From NCBI RefSeq assembly GCF_014202275.1, contig NZ_JACHGF010000003.1, positions 124,001 through 188,000 on the forward strand: DNA of 64,000 nt, read 5' to 3'. The notes beneath the pieces are model-generated. The model was given only the letters and a program-made list of their open reading frames with translations, was not told the origin of the DNA and did no database searches. This document shows positions 43,729 through 52,719 of the stretch, one piece after another. Every line of letters starts with the position of its first letter. Within the stretch, counting starts at the first letter, position 1. The position numbers and the translations under genes were made by a program. Source of the DNA: Rhabdobacter roseus (GTDB taxonomy: Bacteria; Bacteroidota; Bacteroidia; Cytophagales; Spirosomataceae).

Positions 43729-45216
43729 TCAATACCCCGGATTTTGGTCGGCCTGGGTCAGGGAAGTGTTGGCGTTGATTTCGGCCAGCGGAATGGGGAA
43801 CAGGGTGGCCCGCTCGTTGATATTCTTGCCCTGGGTTTTCAGAATGGCCGGAAACTGTCCCGTCCGCATCAGGTCGAACAACCGGCGGTTTTCGATCACA
43901 AACTCCAGGCTCCGCTCCCGGAGTACGGCCGACCGGAAGGCCTCCCGGCTTAGTCCGGCGGGTAGATCCTGCGCCGATACGGTGCCGAGCGGCAGCCCGT
44001 AGCCCCGCCGACGTACCTGATTGATGGCCGCGTAGGCCTCAGCCGTGGGAGCGCCCGCCGCCTGCGAAGCCGCCTCGGCGTAGATGAGCAGCACGTCGGC
44101 GTAGCGGTACACGATGGGGTTGAGCGGACAGCTCGACTCGTTCACTTCGTTGGGGGCGTTGTACTTGCCAAAAGCCGGGAAGGGGCGCTCCGTGTTATAC
44201 ACGTTGATGGTTTGTCCGGCTTTGTTGACGAAGCGATCGTAGACCGTAAAGGCCCGCCGCTTGTCGTTTTCGTCCCAGTTCAGCCACATGTCCGACTTCT
44301 CCTCCACCGACCACACCTGTACGCCGTTGGCGCAGTTGGGGTTGGTAGTACCTCCCGCGTGGGCAAACGACGCCAGCCAGTTGCCGATGGTGTTGCCATC
44401 AAACTGGATCGAGAAGATAATTTCGGCGTTGTTCTCGTTGTTTACGGCAAAAACCCGCGTAAAGTCTGTAAGTAGTTGGTGGTTGCCCACATCCATCACC
44501 GCCTTGGCCTTGCTGGCGGCTTCCGGCCAGCGCTCCAGGGTCAGGTACACGTCGGCCAGGAGCGTCTGGGCCGCGCTCTTGGTCACGCGCCCTACTTCAA
44601 TGCCCGTACGGCTCGTGGGCAGGGTACTTTCGGCTTGCAGCAGGTCGGCGATGATCTGCTCGTAAATAACTTCTTTGCTGGCCTTGGGGCTGTTGGTTTG
44701 GTCTACGGTTTCGATCTCGTCGGTAGTAAAAGGTACTCCGCCGAAGAGCCGCACGAGGTTGAAGTAGTTGTAGGCCCGGATGAAGTAACACTCCCCCATC
44801 AACGACGCCCGCCGGGTGGCATCCATGTCGATCCCCGGAATGCGCTTGATGCCCGTATTGGCACGGTTGATGCCCCGGTACATCTGCACCCAGAGGTTGG
44901 TGGTGAAGGGGTGGTCGGCGGCCATGTTGAAGTTATCCATCTCCTGAAACTGCGGGTTCCGACCGATCGTAACCTGGTCGTCGGCCAGCAGGCACACGTT
45001 GTACAAATTACGCCGGTAGTAGTTGTCCGAAACAAAGGGCTCGTAGGCGGCAATGACGGCCGCGTCGGCATCGGCGGCGGTTTTATAAAAATTGACCGTT
45101 GAAATAAAGCTGAATACCTCTTCCTGGAGCGGCTCGTTACAGCTGGTAAGCAGGCCCACGGAAAGCGACAGGGTGAGCCAGGACTTCCGGGTATGTAGAT
45201 GCGTTAGCAAGTTCAT
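43729..45216 (-). CDS. SusD/RagB-family nutrient-binding lipoprotein (locus 1)
   Basis: This 495-residue protein has a lipoprotein signal ending LLTSC, then the SusD helical repeat region (YKTAADADAAVIAAYEP, then FFIRAYNYFNLVRLFGGVP-like) and a C-terminus ending LTQADQNPGY. SusD lipoproteins cap the SusC channel at the cell surface and capture oligosaccharides. It follows SusC by 21 bp and is co-transcribed. The glycan cannot be named from the sequence. Downstream DUF4450, SDR, MFS and dehydratase genes suggest a sugar that is oxidised and dehydrated after uptake. Confidence 0.95.
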   Translation of the reverse strand: MNLLTHLHTRKSWLTLSLSVGLLTSCNEPLQEEVFSFISTVNFYKTAADADAAVIAAYEPFVSDNYYRRNLYNVCLLADDQVTIGRNPQFQEMDNFNMAADHPFTTNLWVQMYRGINRANTGIKRIPGIDMDATRRASLMGECYFIRAYNYFNLVRLFGGVPFTTDEIETVDQTNSPKASKEVIYEQIIADLLQAESTLPTSRTGIEVGRVTKSAAQTLLADVYLTLERWPEAASKAKAVMDVGNHQLLTDFTRVFAVNNENNAEIIFSIQFDGNTIGNWLASFAHAGGTTNPNCANGVQVWSVEEKSDMWLNWDENDKRRAFTVYDRFVNKAGQTINVYNTERPFPAFGKYNAPNEVNESSCPLNPIVYRYADVLLIYAEAASQAAGAPTAEAYAAINQVRRRGYGLPLGTVSAQDLPAGLSREAFRSAVLRERSLEFVIENRRLFDLMRTGQFPAILKTQGKNINERATLFPIPLAEINANTSLTQADQNPGY

Positions 45217-45237
45217 AGTAAGCTGAATTTAAAGAAA

Positions 45238-48200
45238 TTAAAAACCGAATTTAACCCCAAACGTGATCGTCTTGGCCGAAGGGTAGGCGCCTACGTCGAC
45301 GCCTTGGCGCAGATCGCCGCCGCCCACCGAATCCACCTCGGGATCGTAGCCTGTGTAGCTGGTCCAGGTGAGGAGGTTTTGTCCGCTCACGTACACCCGG
45401 GCCGAGCGGAACCACTTGATCGAGGTCGGTAGGGTGTAGCCCAGCTGAATGTTGCGCAGCCGGAAGTAGGACGCATCCTCAAAGAACCGATCCGACACGA
45501 GCGGATTTACGTTGGAAAGCCGGGGGTACTTGGCGTTCAGGTTGGGGTTTTCGGGCGTCCAGCGGTCTTTTACTTCGGCCAGTTGGTTGGCGTTCCGGGC
45601 AAAGGCATCGCCGATGCTGTACTTGTTGGCGTTGAAAACCGTGGCGCCTTCCAGCCCCTGCAAGAGCACATTCAGGTCAAAGGGACCGAAGGTGAGCTGG
45701 GACGTAATGCCGTAGATAAAGTCCGGATTGGGCTTACCCAGGATGGTGCGGTCGGCAGTATTGATTACGCCGTCGCCGTTCAAATCCTTGTAGCGCAGGT
45801 CGCCCGCCTTGGCGTTGGGCATGATGCTCCCCGCCGCCTGGTTGGTTTCCCACAGGCCGTCCGATACGTAGCCGTAAAAAGCCGCCAGTGGCTCTCCTTC
45901 CCGCACGACGTTTACGGGTAGATCTACGGGCGAGGAGATGTTAGGCGCAAAGAATTGTCCGCCTTCCACGGCCACGCTCACTACCTCGTTTTTGTTGGTC
46001 GAGAAATTGACGCCCATATTCCAGCGCAGCCGCTCTTTGTTGAGTACCGTGGCGTCCACGGCTACCTCAAAGCCCTGGTTGCGAATGGAGCCGGAATTGA
46101 ACAGGATGCTGGCATAGCCCGAGGAAATCGCAACGGGCACGGAGGTGAGCAGGTCGGTGGTGTTTTTTACGTAGTAGTCCAGATTCACGTTGACACGGCC
46201 GCTCCAGAGGCCGATGTCCAGCCCGGCGTCGTACTGCGCCGTGGTTTCCCACTTCAGGTTGGCGTTGGGCATGGAAGTTTGAGCGTAGCCAATGACACGC
46301 CCTTGATTGGCCCCAAAAATAGCCGCTACGGAACCCAACCGCGCCAGTGAGTTGTAGTTCCCGATTTCCTGGTTGCCCGTCACGCCCACGCTGGTGCGTA
46401 CTTTTAGTTCGCTCAGCCAGTCTACCTGCTTCAGGAACGCCTCCTCCGACAAGCGCCAGGCCAGCGCGGCCGACGGGAAGAAGCCCCACTTGTTGCCCGT
46501 GCCGAAGCGCGAGGAGCCATCGGCCCGGGCCGAAACGGTGAGCAGGTACTTGTCGTTGAATACGTAGTTGACACGTCCCAGCCACGAAAGCAGCGTGTTG
46601 AGGCTGCGGCTGGAAGTCGGGGCTCCCAGGGTACTTCCCGCGCCCAGGTTGTCGGTACCGAAAATATCCAGGGCAAAATTTTGCGAATTGGCCGAGAAAG
46701 AACTAGCCATCGTCTCCTGCCAGGTAAAACCGCCCACGGCGTTCAGGCTGTGGTTGTTAAATTGTTTGCGGTAGGAAAGAATATTTTCGTTCAGGTAGGT
46801 GGAGTTATCGCTCCCCGTGATGGTGGCGTTGCCGGTAGAACCGGGCAGCAGCCGCGACAGGTACCTATCGCGGCGGTTCACGGTGTAGTCCAGCCCCAGC
46901 CGCACGCTGAACGTTAGGTCGGGCAGGATGGAATAGGTCAGGTTGGTATTTCCCAAAAACCGGTTCGCGACCAATCCGTTTGAGAAGCCCTCGGCCAGCA
47001 CCACCGGGTTGTTCCAGGCGGGGTCGGCCGTGGGTACGGTGCCGATGTTGAAGTAACTCCCGTCGGGGTTGGTGATGGGCGCCACGGGCGGTGCTACCAG
47101 CGCACTGTACACAATTCCGTTGGTGAAGTTGATGCTGGTGCGGGCCTGGTCGGTCATGGCGCGCGAGGCTGTAATGTTGGTACTGAGGCTCAATTTAGAA
47201 CTGAGCTGGTTGTCCAGGTTGAGCCGCACCGAGCCCCGCTGAAAGCTTGACCCCTCCACAATGCCCTGCTGGTCGAACCAGTTGCCCGAGATGCTGTACC
47301 GGCTGCTTTCCGAGCCGCCCGAAAAAGTCAGGGTGTAGTTGCTGATCGGGGCCGGACGAAAAATGGCGTCCTGCCAGTCGGTGTCGGCCGTCCAGCGGCT
47401 AAAATCGGGATAAGGTACATTGCCGCCAATGTTGCGGGCCCGCTCGTTGGTGAGCTCCATGTACTCCTGGGCGTTCAGCATCGGGATTTTGCGCCGTACG
47501 GTCTGCTGGCCGTAGTAGGCCTCAAACTCAACGCGCCCCGCGCCTACCTGCCCGCGCCGGGTGGTAATGATCACCACGCCGTTGGCCCCGCGCGAGCCGT
47601 AAATGGCCGTAGCCGAGGCATCCTTAAGTACCTCGATGGAGGTAATGTCGTTGGGATTGATGGCCGACATGGGATTGATCGGCTGGCTTTGGCCGTCGTT
47701 GGTCCCAATGTTGTTGTACACCGGGAAACCGTCGATAACGTACAAAGGCTCGCTGCCTCCGCGTACCGAGTTACCGCCGCGTACCCGGATGCTCAACGAG
47801 CCGCCCGGTGAGGAGTTGCCCTGAATCACCTGTACGCCCGACAGCCGCCCTTGCAGGGCCTGCTCGGCCGACGTAATGGGCATCTCTTTGATAGCCTCCG
47901 CCGATACTGACACGATGGAGCCGGTCAGGTCGCGGCGGCGCTGGGTACCATACCCTACTACTACTACTTCCGAAAGCTCATTGGGATCGGCCGCCAGAGC
48001 CACGTTAATTTCGGTACGCCGGTTGATCGGTACGTTTTGGGCCAGGTAACCAATAAAACTCACCGTCAGGGTACCTTCGGCGGGAGCCGAGAGGGTATAG
48101 CGGCCGTTAGCGTCGGTGGTAGTACCTTGGGTGGTGGAGCCCACTACTACCGTAGCCCCGGCCAGCGGCTGGCCGTCTGCCCGGCCCGTCACGATGCCAC

Positions 48201-48300
48201 TGATGGTCAGATTGCCCGGCGTTTGGGCGTAAGCCGACGACACGAAAAGCCCCAGCAATAGCAGGTACTTGCCGGGAATTTTAATTAAAAAATGCAACAT
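45238..48300 (-). CDS. SusC/RagA-family TonB-linked outer-membrane transporter (locus 1)
   Basis: This 1020-residue protein has a signal peptide, an N-terminal carboxypeptidase-like beta domain (GIVTGRADGQPLAGATVVVG) and a TonB box-like segment before VVVGYGTQ. A plug domain (SVSAEAIKEMPITSAEQALQ) and a 22-strand barrel ending KTITFGVKFGF follow. It is a SusC-type glycan importer driven by TonB. It is the first gene of a leftward unit with SusD, and faces a divergent LacI-type regulator across a 171-bp gap. Length and end fit the family. Confidence 0.96.
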   Translation of the reverse strand: MLHFLIKIPGKYLLLLGLFVSSAYAQTPGNLTISGIVTGRADGQPLAGATVVVGSTTQGTTTDANGRYTLSAPAEGTLTVSFIGYLAQNVPINRRTEINVALAADPNELSEVVVVGYGTQRRRDLTGSIVSVSAEAIKEMPITSAEQALQGRLSGVQVIQGNSSPGGSLSIRVRGGNSVRGGSEPLYVIDGFPVYNNIGTNDGQSQPINPMSAINPNDITSIEVLKDASATAIYGSRGANGVVIITTRRGQVGAGRVEFEAYYGQQTVRRKIPMLNAQEYMELTNERARNIGGNVPYPDFSRWTADTDWQDAIFRPAPISNYTLTFSGGSESSRYSISGNWFDQQGIVEGSSFQRGSVRLNLDNQLSSKLSLSTNITASRAMTDQARTSINFTNGIVYSALVAPPVAPITNPDGSYFNIGTVPTADPAWNNPVVLAEGFSNGLVANRFLGNTNLTYSILPDLTFSVRLGLDYTVNRRDRYLSRLLPGSTGNATITGSDNSTYLNENILSYRKQFNNHSLNAVGGFTWQETMASSFSANSQNFALDIFGTDNLGAGSTLGAPTSSRSLNTLLSWLGRVNYVFNDKYLLTVSARADGSSRFGTGNKWGFFPSAALAWRLSEEAFLKQVDWLSELKVRTSVGVTGNQEIGNYNSLARLGSVAAIFGANQGRVIGYAQTSMPNANLKWETTAQYDAGLDIGLWSGRVNVNLDYYVKNTTDLLTSVPVAISSGYASILFNSGSIRNQGFEVAVDATVLNKERLRWNMGVNFSTNKNEVVSVAVEGGQFFAPNISSPVDLPVNVVREGEPLAAFYGYVSDGLWETNQAAGSIMPNAKAGDLRYKDLNGDGVINTADRTILGKPNPDFIYGITSQLTFGPFDLNVLLQGLEGATVFNANKYSIGDAFARNANQLAEVKDRWTPENPNLNAKYPRLSNVNPLVSDRFFEDASYFRLRNIQLGYTLPTSIKWFRSARVYVSGQNLLTWTSYTGYDPEVDSVGGGDLRQGVDVGAYPSAKTITFGVKFGF

Positions 48301-48376
48301 ACAGTAGTCGTTAAAGTGGGTATAGGAATAGTTTATAGGGGCAATACTAATATAACATTTCTTATAAAAAAATAAA

Positions 48377-48409
48377 CAAAATTATGCAAGCGATTGCGTT
48401 ATCGGTTGC
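48377..48409. promoter_or_regulatory. Candidate LacI-type operator overlapping a susC promoter
   Basis: GCAAGCGAT (48386-48394) and ATCGGTTGC (48401-48409) form an inverted repeat with 8 of 9 matches and a 6-nt spacer, a shape typical of LacI-family operators. On the minus strand TAATTTTG (48377-48384) matches the Bacteroidota -7 consensus TAnnTTTG for the susC promoter and abuts the operator. Binding there should block both the SusC promoter and the regulator gene. The consensus -33 is not clear. Confidence 0.5.
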
Positions 48410-48471
48410 GGTTAAAAATAAATTTAAGTAGCTTTGAAAAATTGAATGGCTACCCCTACTCCAGATTCTTT

Positions 48472-49590
48472 ATGCCCCGTCTAGCCCGAAATCGGCGCAC
48501 CAGTGTAACGATTTATGACATTGCCGAAAAGCTATCTATTTCCGCCTCCACCGTGTCCCGGGCGCTCCGGGGCCACCCGGACATCCGCCAGGAAACCATA
48601 GAGGCGGTTAAAGCAATGGCCAAGAAGCTGAACTACCAGCCCAACACCATGGCTCAGAACCTCCGGGAGCGCCGGACGAAAATGATCGGCCTGGTGCTGC
48701 CCGAAATCCAATCCTCGTTTTACGCGTCGGTCCTGAACGGCATCGAGGAAGTGGCGTTTCAGAAAGGGTACCAGGTAATGGTTTGTAAATCGGGCGAAAA
48801 CTACCAGCGGGAATTGGTGCAGGTCTACGCGTTGTCGAATCTGGTAGACGGGATGCTGGTCTGCCTCTCGGAGCAAACGCAGAAAACGGATCACTTCCGG
48901 CACCTCAAGCAGCAAGGTACCCCCTGCGTGTTTTTTGACCGGGCCCCTGAAAACGTAGCGGGGCACCGGGTTCTTTTTGAGGACGAAGCGCTGGGTTTTG
49001 CCCTGACCGAAAATCTGATCAAAGCGGGCTTCCGGCACATTGCCCACCTCACCGGCCCCAACTACCTGAAAGCCTGCAAGGACCGGCTGGCAGGGTATCA
49101 AAAAGCCCTGCAACAGTACGGCCTCCCGGACCAACCGGAGCTGGTACTTTCGGTGGGGTTTGGGTACCAGGACGGCCGCCTGGGTTTTCAGAAACTCATG
49201 AAACTGAGCCCCCGCCCCGACGCCATTTTTGCGGGCAGCGACCCCATCGCTACGGCTGTGGTAGTGGAAGCGCGCCGGGCGGGTATTTCGATTCCGCAGG
49301 AGCTCGGTCTGGCGACCTTTGGCAGCGACCCCATGCACACCCTCCTGGACCCACCCGTGACGGGCCTGAATCCCAAGGGCTTTGAGATGGGCAGTACCGC
49401 CGCGCAGCTCTGCATTCAGGAAATCGAAAAAACCGGCAAAAGTACCCGCTACAAAACCGAGTACCTGAAGTGCGACATCGCCGTGCGGCGGTCGAGCGTG
49501 AAGCTAAGCGGCGACGAACAGCTCATCGCCTCCTATAGTCGCTACCTCAAAAGCGATACGCACGGCGACGAGCTGGTGTATATTTATTAA
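48472..49590 (+). CDS. LacI/GalR-family transcriptional regulator
   Basis: I start the protein at 48472 (MPRLARNRRTS), giving 372 residues. It has an HTH (TIYDIAEKLSISASTVSRAL) followed by the usual hinge (NYQPNTMAQNLRERRTKMIGL) and a periplasmic-binding-protein-like effector domain (with QSSFYASVLNGIEE). This matches the sugar-responsive LacI family. The gene is divergent from SusC of locus 1, so it probably represses the locus until a sugar or derivative binds. Its last two dispersed palindromes (near 49440 and 49459) are the last for over 3 kb. Confidence 0.95.
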   Translation: MPRLARNRRTSVTIYDIAEKLSISASTVSRALRGHPDIRQETIEAVKAMAKKLNYQPNTMAQNLRERRTKMIGLVLPEIQSSFYASVLNGIEEVAFQKGYQVMVCKSGENYQRELVQVYALSNLVDGMLVCLSEQTQKTDHFRHLKQQGTPCVFFDRAPENVAGHRVLFEDEALGFALTENLIKAGFRHIAHLTGPNYLKACKDRLAGYQKALQQYGLPDQPELVLSVGFGYQDGRLGFQKLMKLSPRPDAIFAGSDPIATAVVVEARRAGISIPQELGLATFGSDPMHTLLDPPVTGLNPKGFEMGSTAAQLCIQEIEKTGKSTRYKTEYLKCDIAVRRSSVKLSGDEQLIASYSRYLKSDTHGDELVYIY

Positions 49591-49682
49591 TACGTGAAGT
49601 AGCTTGGTAAAATACCTGTTGGCTTTCCCTTCTATGCGAATAAAAATAAAACGTTATAAGCCTGGCCTATTTTCATGCATTT

Positions 49683-50147
49683 TTACAATACTGAGGCCAT
49701 GGCAGCGGTGTAATAATTAGCAGCGTAAGTTGCCAGCAAAATCAATAATAGATCCTGTGATTTATTATCGTATAAAACGCTATAGTTATAATTAAAGGTG
49801 ATCCAATTAAAATCCGGATTTAATAGCAGTATCTGTTGCTGATCTTCGTCTTCAAGCACAAACTTATCCCGGAAAGAGCCGGTGGCTTTCACTATAAATT
49901 TTTGCCCATTTTCAAATAAAATTGTGATATTTCCCTTCCAATTCATTTCCAAAGTTGAAATCTCCGCACCATTTTTAGTCACCGAAATAGATGTGCTTAA
50001 AATCCCTAGGGGTATAATTTTATAATTGTCCTCCCCTACTAAAATAGTGGCTTTAGAGGAAAGCAAACCATCATAGATAATATACCCTAGATTCCCTGAA
50101 CTATCCAAGAGTTCAAATGTTTTATTGTCGATGCAACGAATTTCCAT
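49683..50147 (-). CDS. Small beta-rich protein, LURP-one/Tubby-like fold suspected
   Basis: This 154-residue protein has no signal peptide and is beta-rich. Short repeated segments (FELLDSSGNLGYIIYD, MNWKGNITILFENG and FVLEDEDQQQILLLNPDF) resemble the LURP-one/Tubby/scramblase-like fold. It ends with a hydrophobic helix (LLLILLATYAANYY). The resemblance is weak. It is the last gene of a leftward unit with a membrane protein and an ECF sigma factor, in AT-rich sequence lacking the dispersed palindrome. The role is unknown. Confidence 0.6.
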   Translation of the reverse strand: MEIRCIDNKTFELLDSSGNLGYIIYDGLLSSKATILVGEDNYKIIPLGILSTSISVTKNGAEISTLEMNWKGNITILFENGQKFIVKATGSFRDKFVLEDEDQQQILLLNPDFNWITFNYNYSVLYDNKSQDLLLILLATYAANYYTAAMASVL

Positions 50148-50276
50148 GATCGTGATTTTTAAGTAATTGATTAACTGAATATTGGATTGGTTACTACTCT
50201 ATCGCTTTAAATTTGGCAACGCTAAAAAATCTCAACGAGTAGCGTTCACTGGTTTCGTACTAACGCTGAGGCAGTT

Positions 50277-50924
50277 TTATACTTCCTGTTTCAGCTTTTC
50301 CATCTCGGCAATTGTTGCCTCCAATTTGTCAAATACACGTCCATACATCAAACGTACTTCCCATTGGCAGATTTTATCTGAAAAATAGAACACCAAGAGT
50401 GTTGTTACTCCCCCAATGATTAGAGCAAACAAGGGAGTATTACCAACAAACAGCAAGTTTGGGAGTTTTTGATGTATTTTCATGGTTAGCCCTTCCTTAT
50501 TCCATGCAGACCATATAGTGCTCATGGCAATTAGAAAATAGAGCGGATAAGAAAAACGTAGTATTTTCTCACTTCTCAAAAGAACATCTTTAAGCCATCG
50601 GTCCAACGACCTGAGATAATCAAGACTGGTTGTTCCCTGATCCAAGGTTTTGACGCTATTCATTTGTCGCTTGTTGTACCAGGCCGTAAGAAGGAGCAGT
50701 ACAGAGGCAGCAAGCCCTTCCCAAAGAGCATCCAGGAAATAATATACAATGGGGAAGAAAAAGGCCGAAATGATAATAATAAGCAAGTTGATCCTGAACA
50801 TCCTTTGCACTTTGTCAACGAGGTGCTTCGATTTTTGGTTGTACAAATCATTAATTTTTGGGGCACCCAAGCTCTTTTCATTCAGAAAGCCTTCTTTCCA
50901 AATGGCTTCAATTGATTTTTCCAT
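50277..50924 (-). CDS. Membrane protein paired with an ECF sigma factor
   Basis: This 215-residue protein has an N-terminal soluble stretch, then about four membrane segments (INLLIIIISAFFFPIVYYFL, a second after EGLAASVLLLLTAWY, FSYPLYFLIAMSTIWSAW and LFALIIGGVTTLLVFYF). A C-terminal coiled coil (KLEATIAEMEKLKQEV) follows. It overlaps the ECF sigma gene by 17 bp, so it is likely translated with it. A membrane partner immediately after an ECF sigma gene suggests an anti-sigma-type role, although no zinc finger or known anti-sigma motif is visible. Confidence 0.7.
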   Translation of the reverse strand: MEKSIEAIWKEGFLNEKSLGAPKINDLYNQKSKHLVDKVQRMFRINLLIIIISAFFFPIVYYFLDALWEGLAASVLLLLTAWYNKRQMNSVKTLDQGTTSLDYLRSLDRWLKDVLLRSEKILRFSYPLYFLIAMSTIWSAWNKEGLTMKIHQKLPNLLFVGNTPLFALIIGGVTTLLVFYFSDKICQWEVRLMYGRVFDKLEATIAEMEKLKQEV

Positions 50925-51402
50925 GAAGTATTTTTTTTAAACGTTCTTTAATTCTGCTCACACGGACAGCTATATTATTCGCATTGGTATCAAGGATGTC
51001 GGCCATTTCCTGGTAAGACTTTTCTTCCAGATAGAGCAGAATCAAGGCCCTGTCAACTTCTGATAACAGCCTGATGGCAACGTACAACTGGTTCAGATGC
51101 TCGTCTTCAAAGGCTCTGTTTTCAATGGTTAGCACATCGGGTAAAACATCCGAAGTGAAATACGTTTTTCCATTATTTTTCTTTTTTTTGAGCAGCGTCA
51201 GGCACACATTCAGCGAAATGCGGTAAACCCACGTGGACCAATTGCATTGCTCGCGAAAATTATCCTTGCTCCTCCAGATTTGTAGGCAAACTTCCTGGTA
51301 GTAATCCTCAAAATCTTCCTGCGAATGGGTATAGGCTCTGCAGATCTTGATAATGATGGCAGCAAAGGGCAAAATCGATGTCTGATAAAAATCTGTACTC
51401 AC
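50908..51402 (-). CDS. ECF-type RNA polymerase sigma factor (second)
   Basis: This 164-residue protein has region 2 (FEDYYQEVCLQIWRSKDNFR, with WVYRISLNVCL) and region 4 (LLSEVDRALILLYLEEKSYQ, with ANNIAVRVSRIKERLK). It starts inside the stop of the broken hydrolase (4-bp overlap) and overlaps the following membrane-protein gene. It sits in AT-rich DNA without the dispersed palindrome and is different in sequence from the sigma factor at 18635, so it probably came in with the island. Its targets are unknown. Confidence 0.93.
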   Translation of the reverse strand: MSTDFYQTSILPFAAIIIKICRAYTHSQEDFEDYYQEVCLQIWRSKDNFREQCNWSTWVYRISLNVCLTLLKKKKNNGKTYFTSDVLPDVLTIENRAFEDEHLNQLYVAIRLLSEVDRALILLYLEEKSYQEMADILDTNANNIAVRVSRIKERLKKILHGKIN

Positions 51403-52359
51403 TTTGTTGGCTTTATTACCCAGCTAGAAATTTCCCCAAGCACGAAGGGACCGATTGTTTGCTCGATGGTAGCGTATTCGTCCATGGCCCCCGTTTTACA
51501 GGTTTGGAATAAATGATTCATGTTCGAAAATTCTTTGATCGTTACCTTGTCGTTACCGGCTTGTCTGATGGCTTTCTCGATGACTACCAAGTTTTCCGGT
51601 GCTACCTGCACATCTTTTGCTCCATTGAGTGCAAGCACGGGGCATTTTACACGCTTCAATGAAATTACGGGATCATACCTAAAGAAGTATTTTATCCAGG
51701 GTTTTCTGAATTGCGAAATATGCATGACAATGAATTCTTCTTTATCCATTCCCAGAAGGATACTTTTATTAGTTGGTATCACATCATTCAGATATTCTTT
51801 CTGCCTGTTTAAGCGTTATCTCACTGCCGGGAACACCAGGTGCCGCTAGCAGTACCATGAATGCTACTTCGGTATCGGCAGCCACCAGAGGAGGGATCAA
51901 TCCTCCCTCGCTGTGTCCGACCAGCCCAATGCGGCTTTTGTCAATCTCCTTCCTTGTTTTGAGATAGGCGATGGCGGCTCTCCCATCATTGGCGAAATTG
52001 GCGGAAATAGCTCTCCCATGGTTTCCGGTTGATTGAGCAAAGCCCCGGTCATCATAACGAAGGACAGCTACGCCGTTTTTTGTCAAGTGATCGGCCAGTA
52101 CCAGGAACGGCTTATGGGTCATAAATTCTTCATCCCTGGTCTGAGGCCCGGATCCGGTGAGCAAAATAGTCGCAGGAAATTTTTTCTTGCCCTCAGGCAA
52201 AGTCAGGGTTCCTGCCTACGTTGAATCTTCTCGGGAGATATGAAATAACATCCTGAGCTCCATTCCCTGCACGTTAAGTATTCCATTCCATTTTCCTGTG
52301 ATGTCCTGCGCTTGCGTAAGGCAAGGAATCAACACGATAAGTAAGCGTAATTTCTTCAT
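51399..52359 (-). pseudogene. Alpha/beta hydrolase (S9-like), degraded by deletions, a stop and a frameshift
   Basis: The gene starts at 52359 with a signal peptide (MKKLRLLIVLIPCLTQAQ) and DITGKWNGILNVQG. It meets a TAG after about 52 codons (near 52218) and then continues in frame with AGTLTLPEGKKK and the hydrolase core (TGSGPQTRDEE, AVLRYDDRG, GLVGHSEGG). Next it stops at a TGA near 51784-51786. The last part (51399-51782) reads in a different frame (NKSILLGMDKEEF to MNHLFQTCK). Compared with full family members, about 100 residues before AGTLTLP and about 50 near the frame change appear to be missing. It is clearly a decayed copy. Confidence 0.8.
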
Positions 52360-52719
52360 CTTTCTGTTCTTTTCCTTAGTTAGTGGCTAAATGAAAAGAA
52401 CATTACACCCCTCTGATTTTTTTTATAGGTGGGGACTTTTCTCTAATACTAGACGAAGCCTTAGTAGTAGGAAGGCAAGAACTAATATTAAAGCGTGAAT
52501 TCGCGTGTATAGTGTCTACTAGCTCTGAGCTTTCGAAGCGTCCGAATCATTACAGCTCAATTCACGAGTTATTGAGGGATTACTAGGTTTGTAAAGTACC
52601 ATATAGTGTTTCCCTCCTCTGAATTCAAAGGGGCTCATTTACAATCAATCCGGAAGAGTTTACGAACTAACTTACGGATCTATAATAAGGTACCTTGGGT
52701 TTGCTGCGTTTAGTCGCCG
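52360..52719. other. Intergenic region at the right edge of the third island
   Basis: No gene or hairpin was seen. It is AT-rich, with one AAGTACCA near 52595. The first full palindrome, AGGTACCT, returns near 52687, which marks the boundary to host DNA. Confidence 0.5.
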
